Source of the DNA: Thermoleophilaceae bacterium
GTDB taxonomy: Bacteria; Actinomycetota; Thermoleophilia; Solirubrobacterales; Thermoleophilaceae
NCBI GenBank assembly: GCA_040901445.1
Contig: JBBDYQ010000025.1
Span: 435,925-499,924, forward strand
Reading direction: 5' to 3'
DNA length: 64,000 nt
Shown: positions 41,372 to 47,649 of the stretch, piece after piece
How positions within the stretch are numbered: position 1 is the stretch's first letter
Layout: every line of letters begins with the position of its first letter
Program-made: the position numbers and the translations under genes
Notes under the pieces: model-generated
Databases searched by the model: none
What the model was told of the DNA's origin: nothing
What the model saw: the letters and a program-made list of their open reading frames with translations, nothing else

Positions 41372-41905
41372 GTGCTACCCGGACCGCTACCGCCAGCGCG
41401 CTCAGCATCACCAGGGCTGATTGAGATCGCGGATAACATCGCGGAGTACTCTGGCGATTCCGCCGACGACATGAAGCAGTACGACGTTTTCATTTCTCAC
41501 GCGACAGAGGACAAGGACGCGATCGTTAGGCCGCTGGCCATCGCGCTCGCCGAGCGTGGGCTTGATGTCTGGTATGACGAGTTCGAGCTGCGCATTGGTG
41601 ACAGCCTCCGGCGAAAGATTGACCGGGGCATCGCCAACGCCCGGTTCGGCGTCGTCGTTCTCTCACGGGCGTTTTTCGCGAAGAATTGGCCCCAGTACGA
41701 ACTCGACGGGCTCGTGACCCGCGAGATTCATGGCGGCAACCAGATCATCCTTCCGCTTTGGCATGGGCTCTCGAAGGATGAGCTGCTCCGACACAGTCCA
41801 TCCCTCGCCGATAAGGTCGCGCTGCGGACCTCCGACCTGTCTGTAGACCAGATCGCGGACGAGGTCGCTGCGGTGATCTTGGGGGACGAGGCAAAGGCCG
41901 CCTAG
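41372..41905 (+). CDS. TIR-domain protein, C-terminal part of a split DUF1883-TIR gene
   Basis: 177 residues from an internal GTG, in the same frame as the DUF1883 part. The TIR domain (residues 34-165) has YDVFISHATEDKDAIVRPLA, VWYDEFELRIGDSLRRKIDR, FGVVVLSRAFFAKNWPQYEL with the Glu used by NAD+-cleaving TIR enzymes, and ILPLWHGLSKDELLRHSPSL. TIR proteins of bacteria act in phage defence by degrading or converting NAD+. It is uncertain whether it is expressed: no good ribosome site precedes GTG 41372, and readthrough of TAA would be needed for the full 262-codon protein. Confidence 0.75.
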   Translation: MLPGPLPPARSASPGLIEIADNIAEYSGDSADDMKQYDVFISHATEDKDAIVRPLAIALAERGLDVWYDEFELRIGDSLRRKIDRGIANARFGVVVLSRAFFAKNWPQYELDGLVTREIHGGNQIILPLWHGLSKDELLRHSPSLADKVALRTSDLSVDQIADEVAAVILGDEAKAA

Positions 41906-42236
41906 CTCGCCGGGCGTTTCCAGCCGTGGTCCCCGCTCTATCCGCGCGGTCGTGGCGGTACCGGCCCCCGCTGCCCACCCTCTCAGCTGGGGTCGTTTGA
42001 ACCGCCGCCTCGGCCGCCAAACGCACTCTCCCAAGGAGCAGGCCAGAAGTCCAGACCGCCTTGACGTTCATCCGTCGCGCGAAGCGACACTGCTGCGTTG
42101 GCCGCGCGACGAAGCGTCGGTCCAGCGGATTGGGATGGTGGTGCAGGCATAGTCGCTCGCCCGTCCTCGACGCTGTTGCAGCCGCGCGGGCGAACGATCC
42201 ATCGGCAGCACTTCCGCGTGCGACGATGAGGCTGAA
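41906..42236. other. Gene-free stretch after the TIR gene
   Basis: About 330 bp with no convincing coding frame, RNA gene or repeat. Short open frames on both strands look like shadows. Confidence 0.5.
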
Positions 42237-42869
42237 ATGCCGCCTTCATCTGAACTGACGCCGTCGCAGCGTCTCCTGCTTCAGATGGCGTCGCCCCGCG
42301 CCGCGAACTTCGTCCAATGGTGGGAGGGGCGGCAGCGGCTGAAGCAGGAAAGGTACTTGTCGTTCGTCGAGATCGCGGAAGCTGAGGATGTAGGAAGCCT
42401 CGATGCGCTGCTAGACCGCGCCCGGGACGATGATGAGCTCAGCGACTTCGTCGAGGCGGTGATTGAGCATGTCGTGAAGGAGTCGTCCCGAGCGAAGGTG
42501 GCGGCGTTCGGCCGCCTGTTGCGGCTCATGACGGACACGGGCGATGACACGCAAGTCGATGAGGCATGGTTGCTTCTGCGCGCAGTCGCTGAGCTTGATC
42601 CGCCGCACTTGAGGGTTCTTCGGCGTCTCAGAGAGGAAGGCAACCGCTATCACGGGGTGAACGACTACGCCCTGGCCGGGATGTTCGAGCGCGGAACCGT
42701 TGTGCTCTACCCGCTGCTGAAGACGCTCGAACGCCACGGCCTAGCCGGCCCCCTTCGCCCAGCTCCAGCGGGTGACCCGGACAGTCCCATCGAGTGGGCC
42801 ATATGGGACTTCGGCCTCTTGTTCCTCGATCGACTCTTTCCGCCTGGATCACAGCGCAGGACCAGCTGA
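42237..42869 (+). CDS. Helical protein of unknown function
   Basis: 210 residues, predicted almost entirely helical: LTPSQRLLLQMASPRAANFV, DVGSLDALLDRARDDDELSD, FVEAVIEHVVKESSRAKVAA, EAWLLLRAVAELDPPHLRVL. No signal peptide, membrane helix or known motif. The ATG at 42237 follows GATGAGGCTGAA, a weak ribosome site. It faces the convergent PRTase/radical SAM operon of element 2. Its place in a defence island suggests a role there, but nothing in the sequence shows which. Confidence 0.55.
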   Translation: MPPSSELTPSQRLLLQMASPRAANFVQWWEGRQRLKQERYLSFVEIAEAEDVGSLDALLDRARDDDELSDFVEAVIEHVVKESSRAKVAAFGRLLRLMTDTGDDTQVDEAWLLLRAVAELDPPHLRVLRRLREEGNRYHGVNDYALAGMFERGTVVLYPLLKTLERHGLAGPLRPAPAGDPDSPIEWAIWDFGLLFLDRLFPPGSQRRTS

Positions 42870-43221
42870 CCCGCCCTGGGCCTCGCATCGCGCGTTTCGC
42901 CTGTCCGGCTGCTGCTTGCCGCGCAGACGGCCACCGCCGGTCGCCCAAAGAGACCGCCGCGCAAGGAAGGCGGCTCGCTGCCTGCCAGCTGTCCGCCAGC
43001 CATGGAGGCATCTCAGCAACCGGCGGTGCCAGGTGAAAATGCGCCCATTCGGATGCGGAAGCACGGGCCGCCTCGCGAGCTGCCGGGCAATTGCAAAGCG
43101 ACAGACAGCAACCTGTCGACGGGGACGCTCGCTCTCTTCTTCTCCCTGATCCGCGCCGACGATGGGGCGACCGCTTCGCGAGAACCCCGTCGCATAGCGA
43201 ATCATCTCGACGGAACGCCTC
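42870..43221. other. Gene-free stretch between convergent genes of element 2
   Basis: About 350 bp. No family, RNA gene or strong terminator hairpin was recognised. It presumably contains the transcription ends of both flanking units. Confidence 0.45.
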
Positions 43222-44244
43222 TCATATCCTGAGCAGCGCCCGTGACTGGGCGCAGGAGAAGGGCTCGCCCTTGAAGCGCTCGAGTTCCTTGACCGCGTCG
43301 TCCACGGATGGAACCTCCGCGAGGAACTTGAGCTCCTCGGGACCCACGGCTAGCAGAGCATGAAGGTGGAGATCTTGCCCTTGAAACCCGCGGTTACCAG
43401 CCTGTCCGGAGGCGTCCTTGACACGGAAGAGCACGACAACGTCGCCGACTCTGGCGAACGGCAGCTTGCTTGTCTCCACGTACTCGTTAAAGCGTCGCAC
43501 CGCGCTACATATCTGAGACCCACCCCTGCAGCTGTCGTCGATAACGACGGCGCGGTAGCGAGGTTCTGCTGGGCGGCCCTTCTGGTCCTCTTCGGTGAGA
43601 AACGCGCGAAGGCCTTCGAAGTCGGTCTCGTGGGCAGCGTCGTCCGCCGGGCGGGTTACGAGCGACCGGTCATTCTCACCTTTGCACAAAATCAGGTGTT
43701 TCTGACTAACTTTGGCCACCGCGCGGGCCAATAGCGGATTCCCTTCCTTGGGCGCCAGCACACAGTCGAAATGGGGAACCGCGCCTCGCTCGATAAGGAT
43801 GTTGAGCCAAGAGAGGAAGATCTGCTCGAGTGCCGCCTCATACGGCTCACGCTGATACACCGCCCCCATCATGTCTAAGTAATAGGGTGACCCGCGATAC
43901 GTGTAGGGCGAGGGGAGCTCGTAGGTCCACCGCTTTAGGCGCCGGAGAAAGCTGATATCAGGGCGGTCGGCTACTTCTTTGCTGAGCTTCCGGGCCTGTC
44001 GGCCGAGGGGATCTCCTGCGGCGCGGTAGCGCTCAAGGGCCTCTCGCTCAATGCCTAGCGACTGGAGCAGCAGCCGAGCTCGGGCCACCTCGGCGCGTTT
44101 CGTCATCCGCCCAAGGCGAGACTGCTCGCTGACCCACCCTTGATTGACAATCTCGTCTCGCAATTGCGCGAGCGCGTTCAAGACGAGGACCAATAGCGCG
44201 ACAACGGTGGCCCCCGCGAGGACCACAAGGATAACGTCGGTCAC
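43222..44244 (-). CDS. Membrane-anchored phosphoribosyltransferase-like protein
   Basis: 340 residues. One N-terminal membrane helix (VILVVLAGATVVALLVLVLN, residues 4-23), a helical linker with RLKRWTYELPSPYTYRGSPY, then a type I PRTase-like domain. FDCVLAPKEGNPLLARAVAK (159-178) corresponds to the first substrate loop, and RAVVIDDSCRGGSQICSAVR (231-250) to the PRPP-binding signature of two acidic residues followed by a Gly/Ser loop. Last gene of a three-gene minus-strand operon, overlapping the radical SAM gene by four bases. Substrate unknown. Confidence 0.7.
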   Translation of the reverse strand: MTDVILVVLAGATVVALLVLVLNALAQLRDEIVNQGWVSEQSRLGRMTKRAEVARARLLLQSLGIEREALERYRAAGDPLGRQARKLSKEVADRPDISFLRRLKRWTYELPSPYTYRGSPYYLDMMGAVYQREPYEAALEQIFLSWLNILIERGAVPHFDCVLAPKEGNPLLARAVAKVSQKHLILCKGENDRSLVTRPADDAAHETDFEGLRAFLTEEDQKGRPAEPRYRAVVIDDSCRGGSQICSAVRRFNEYVETSKLPFARVGDVVVLFRVKDASGQAGNRGFQGQDLHLHALLAVGPEELKFLAEVPSVDDAVKELERFKGEPFSCAQSRALLRI

Positions 44245-45086
44245 GAGGCGGCTGGCTGGAACTCACGCACCACGGGTCTGGTGTCTCCTTTCGCGGAGCC
44301 CTCGATTAGGTCCGTCATCAAGTCGATGTCGCTCTCAAAGACGCGCATTCCCGCTCGCAGTGCAAAGCGACGCAATCGGTCGACACGCTCGGCAGTCTCA
44401 CGAACTGGCCATACCGGCCTCTCCCGCAACCACCGCACTTCCCTGGCCTTCGTCCTAGAGCCAGATGCCGGCTCCGCGATCAAGTGCCGTCGCTGAGATT
44501 TGTCAGAGTCGAGGTATTCCTCACCGACTAGCACTGACGATGTAGCTCCGCTCGCCTCACTCACGATCTCCTCGTACTCAGCGTCGGGGATGTCAGCCAA
44601 TAGCGGACGCAGAACGAGGGCCGATGGAATTCCTGCAGAGGACAACGCGGTTAGTCCCGCGATTCGAGTCTCGTACGTCGGGGTGCGAGGCTCAATTTCA
44701 CGAACGCGATGCTTCGTGGTAAGCGACACGCCAACCTTTAGCACTTGGCCACGGCTCGCAAGCTCCTTCGAGAGGCAGGCCAGATCACCAAGAACGTCCG
44801 GACGGAGCCGGGCCTTCGTTGAAACGCTGATTGAGGCGCCGAGCCTCGCGACACGCGTCAAGACCCCCACGGCATCCTTCCGTACGAACAAGTCCACATC
44901 ACACGCCGGGTAAATGACGTCGATATCGGTCAGCAGATCAGGAGAGGCCTCGACCGTGCTCAAGGTAACCCCGCCCTCGTACTGGCTAAAGCGCGCGAAG
45001 CAGTAACGGCAGCCGAAGGGACAGGGCTGTGAGTCAATTGTGAGCATCAGGCGCCGCAGCGTCTGATGCGGCAGCTCGTCCATCAC
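44241..45086 (-). CDS. Radical SAM protein
   Basis: 281 residues. The cluster motif is C22-C26-C29 in SQPCPFGCRYCFARFSQYEG, preceded by LMLTIDSQ, which places it at the start of the barrel. Later strands include ISVSTKARLRPDVLGDLACL, LKVGVSLTTKHRVREIEPRT and IPSALVLRPLLADIPDAEYE, a layout like SplB or other small radical SAM enzymes that act on nucleic acid or nucleotides. No extra C-terminal cluster cysteines. Overlaps both neighbours by four bases, so the three proteins are probably made together. Confidence 0.8.
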   Translation of the reverse strand: MMDELPHQTLRRLMLTIDSQPCPFGCRYCFARFSQYEGGVTLSTVEASPDLLTDIDVIYPACDVDLFVRKDAVGVLTRVARLGASISVSTKARLRPDVLGDLACLSKELASRGQVLKVGVSLTTKHRVREIEPRTPTYETRIAGLTALSSAGIPSALVLRPLLADIPDAEYEEIVSEASGATSSVLVGEEYLDSDKSQRRHLIAEPASGSRTKAREVRWLRERPVWPVRETAERVDRLRRFALRAGMRVFESDIDLMTDLIEGSAKGDTRPVVREFQPAAS

Positions 45087-46102
45087 GCCACTTCCTCGTC
45101 TACAGTCGGCGACTTGCGCGGGGTTTGGCCCGGGCGCACCTTAAAGCGATGCAAACCATCCTTCTTCGCACGGATCGCCGTGAACAGGTCGTCAAGCTTT
45201 ACACTGGCGAGCCCGGCGGTGAGCGGCCCAGGGTCCACGAGCAGGGCTCTGGCACTGTCAATGTCAGCGACAGTGGCGAAATGCCCAAAGTTGGGCGCAT
45301 CAGGGTACACGAATGAAGCGTCGAAGCCGACGGCCAGCGCGTCGTAGCGCGCCAATGCCTCCCGTAGGACGTCAGGGAAAGACATCTCGCTGATGAACTC
45401 GATCCCAAGAAAATCGTCGATTAGCGGGATGCCAGCCGCCTCGAGGTAGGGATCAAGGGACCCGATCTGCATGACGACTCCAAAGCGGGAGAAGTCCGCC
45501 GCGTCCTCGCCCTCAGGTGGCTCGACCACGGGGGGCAGGACCTGGGCGAATCTCTCCCTGGAGTATTCGGGGAAGCCCGTCGCGTGCGCGACCATCGCTA
45601 GCGACGCCGCGACGCAGCCGAGATCATCGGCTACCACGAGTTTGTACTTCGAGTGCTCTTCCACCAGTCGGTTCCTGAGCGTAGCGGTGGGATCGACCCA
45701 CCCCGCAGGCTTGGCAATCTTGCCATCCTCCCGCACCAGCGGCTTGCCGTTTGGCCCCAGCTTCTTCATGTTCGCTTCGTGCACGACCTCAAAGAGCTGC
45801 CCGCCGTCCACCCCGAGCTCGACGAGGGTTCCCAAAGCGAAGTAGATCAGGTCGACCATCGCATCGGCCTGTCCGATCAGGTCGCTTGCCGCGAGGAACT
45901 CGTCGAGCTCCTCGCGCATCCACGCTTCGCGCGCGCGAGCCCTGGACTCGTTGAGGGCCCCCGGAAGCCTCTCTGTCGGATGGCCAAACGCCTCGTGGAA
46001 TTCCGCTACGCACCGTTGCGCATCGGTTAAGCCGTGCCCAGGGTTGCCATTCGGCGCTCTGAACCTTGTGTCTCTTTCGGGGGCCTCCGCAGGCGGCGTC
46101 AT
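45083..46102 (-). CDS. NTP pyrophosphohydrolase-like domain fused to a C39-like domain
   Basis: 339 residues from ATG 46102. Residues 30-137 form an all-alpha NTP-PPase (MazG / PRA-PH-like) with EELDEF (64-69) and DAMVD (80-84), giving the E-E-x-x-E and D-x-x-x-D metal sites. Residues 140-320 resemble a C39/papain-like fold: Cys163 in DDLGCVAASLAMVAHATG, His274 in APNFGHFATVADID and Asp290 in ALLVDPGP. First gene of the operon with the radical SAM and PRTase-like genes. TACGGT ends six bases before the ATG on the minus strand, so the operon is probably leaderless. Confidence 0.7.
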   Translation of the reverse strand: MTPPAEAPERDTRFRAPNGNPGHGLTDAQRCVAEFHEAFGHPTERLPGALNESRARAREAWMREELDEFLAASDLIGQADAMVDLIYFALGTLVELGVDGGQLFEVVHEANMKKLGPNGKPLVREDGKIAKPAGWVDPTATLRNRLVEEHSKYKLVVADDLGCVAASLAMVAHATGFPEYSRERFAQVLPPVVEPPEGEDAADFSRFGVVMQIGSLDPYLEAAGIPLIDDFLGIEFISEMSFPDVLREALARYDALAVGFDASFVYPDAPNFGHFATVADIDSARALLVDPGPLTAGLASVKLDDLFTAIRAKKDGLHRFKVRPGQTPRKSPTVDEEVA

Positions 46103-46733
46103 TCGCTCACCGTAGCTCGTGCGTCGGAGCGCATGGTTGCCACGAGTGCGCCCAGGCTGCCGGACCCGAGAAAGCCCCGAACCCCCGGCGTGTGGCATGA
46201 GCGCTGTGGGGCTGACAAGGCCGCCAACCAGGCCGGGAGGTGCGTCCCGAGGGCGTCGCGGACCCCGAACAGGGAATCCGCCACCAGGATCGCTGCGGTA
46301 GGCGGACGCCGGCCGCTTCCGGTTTGACGGCTGTACGCGGCTGTCGTCACAGACCGTTCGTGCTGATACTCGATGCCATCCGGACACCCGACGAGACGGG
46401 AGAGGTCACGACGTCGGGAGCCACGGAGGGTCTTGTCGGCAAGGGGAGAGCGCGGCGCAAGGAGTGGCCCCCGGCTGTGCTCGGCGACTTGCTCGAGGCG
46501 GCGGCGCGGAGGACCGGCGAGGCGGGCGGGACGATCGGGCGCTTGCGAAATCGGGCGTCTGCGGTACGGGTCCGCAGGTGCCGGGCTCGACGAGAACTCG
46601 GGTCCTCGCGACCGCGGCTTCCAGTGCTCCCTTCGCGTGACAGCGCAATTAAGGGACGCGGACTGGGCGACAGGCTGATCGTGACCGACTGGGACTCGAC
46701 GAACGCGGAGCGTACGATCTCGCCGACGATTCC
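46103..46733. other. Region upstream of the radical SAM operon
   Basis: About 630 bp. The operon -10 box (minus-strand TACGGT, 46109-46114) is at its left edge. The remainder has only Arg-rich open frames without recognisable products; it may be decayed toxin or integrase sequence, next to the antitoxin remnant. Confidence 0.5.
46109..46114 (-). promoter_or_regulatory. -10 box (TACGGT) of the pyrophosphohydrolase/radical SAM/PRTase operon
   Basis: Reads TACGGT on the minus strand, six bases before the ATG at 46102. Confidence 0.4.
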
Positions 46734-46975
46734 GTGAGTGCGGTTCCCTGGACACACCCCGATCCCAAGCCCGGTGACTTCGACGCCGAGCTGGAGATGC
46801 TCGACCCCGGTACGTGGAGCGCCTGGAGGACGACCCCGAGGGGAGGCTGATCGTTCTCGTGGGCGTGGAGGGCGAGGACGCAAAGCGCCTCAAACGGCCG
46901 CCGAGGCTTGCGGCAAGAGCGCCGCGGACGCGGTCTCGGAGACTCCTGCGCGACGCCGAACGATCAGTCGCGTAG
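46734..46975 (+). pseudogene. Decayed antitoxin-like gene
   Basis: Reading across frames from GTG 46734 gives SAVPWTHPDPKPGDFDAELE, then RYVERLEDDPEGRLIVLVGV and EGEDAKRLK, then CGKSAADAVSE, and finally LLRDAERSVA before TAG. This is the layout of small actinobacterial ribbon-helix-helix/CopG-type antitoxins, but at least three frame changes are needed. No intact toxin gene is adjacent. Confidence 0.5.
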
Positions 46976-46996
46976 AGCGCCGTCATCTGGCCACGT

Positions 46997-47148
46997 GCTG
47001 ACCACAAAACGCCGGCTCAGCACGGATCACAACCGATGACTCGAAAACCCGCACCGAGCGAGAAGTGGCCCATTTCCAGCCACTTCCCGTGATACGTTCG
47101 TCCCGATCCTGCTCGGCGTTGACACCAAAGTGCCGGTACTACATCTAA
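46997..47148 (+). repeat. Right-end repeat, copy 2
   Basis: Second copy of the right-end sequence. It includes the inverted repeat GAAGTGG / CCACTTC around 47061-47085 and ends in the attR-like core. A short third copy of the outer part (CGCCGGCTCAGCACGGATCA) occurs alone at 40980-41000. Confidence 0.7.
47136..47148 (+). repeat. Right attachment core (attR-like)
   Basis: GTACTACATCTAA, identical to the core at the Rrf2 stop. Chromosomal sequence (GCGGCAGCTCGGGAGCTC) follows and is presumably what originally followed the Rrf2 gene. Confidence 0.75.
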
Positions 47149-47173
47149 GCGGCAGCTCGGGAGCTCACGGCCG

Positions 47174-47548
47174 CTAATCGAGGGCGTCATTTCGCTGCGC
47201 CGCCAGCACGGCTGCGGCCTGGGCGCTGTCCATCCACATCTCCCAGCGGCCGGATGCTGCCCGGCGGGCATCTAGGAAGCGGTAGGGGCGGTGGCCGGCG
47301 AATTCGCTGTGGCGAACGCGAGAGACCCCACCGAGTACGGACGCGATCCGGCGTCGCGGCCAGCCCATCTCGTCCTCGATCTCCGGGAACGGGCGTGGCC
47401 GTTCGGGCGCGGTCGCCAGCGCGCCGAGCAGCTCACGCATGAGCTCGCTGCAGCGATCGTGGAAACGGGCGATCTCACCGGGATCGTCCATGGCGTTCTG
47501 CGGAGCGTGCTGGGCGAGCGCGGGCCAACTCACCGTGCGCGACATCAC
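47174..47548 (-). CDS. Small DUF6416-like protein
   Basis: 124 residues. ELMRELLGALATAPERPRPF, EIEDEMGWPRRRIASVLGGV and the aromatic C-terminus (YRFLDARRAASGRWEMWMD) resemble small proteins labelled DUF6416, with a winged-helix-like core; this is from memory. The start is GTG 47548, with ATG directly after it, and TAGTCT lies six bases upstream on the minus strand, the same leaderless arrangement seen elsewhere. It is the first chromosomal gene beyond the right attachment core. Confidence 0.6.
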   Translation of the reverse strand: MMSRTVSWPALAQHAPQNAMDDPGEIARFHDRCSELMRELLGALATAPERPRPFPEIEDEMGWPRRRIASVLGGVSRVRHSEFAGHRPYRFLDARRAASGRWEMWMDSAQAAAVLAAQRNDALD

Positions 47549-47649
47549 CGGGCCAGACTAGCTGGCTACGGGGCCCATCCGCGGTTAGCATCGCACTGCA
47601 CCAGCACCGGCAGCAGGGCACGGCCGCCCGGGACCCCAAGGGGAGGACG

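Larger units (their letters stand above)
40927..47148 (+). mobile_element. Integrative element 2 (6.2 kb) in tandem with element 1
   Basis: Bounded by cores 40927-40939 and 47136-47148. The left end after the core (about 20 bases from 40940, with GCCGCTAAACGCCTGCAA) repeats the left end of element 1, and the 150 bp before each right core are homologous. It lacks an integrase, so it would need one in trans or has lost part of its left region. Cargo: DUF1883-TIR (split), a protein of unknown function, a radical SAM/PRTase/pyrophosphohydrolase operon and an antitoxin remnant. Confidence 0.65.

Noticed and set aside
46240-46737. 165-codon plus-strand frame
   Set aside because: Arg-rich with no motif, and it overlaps the antitoxin remnant; likely non-coding or decayed.
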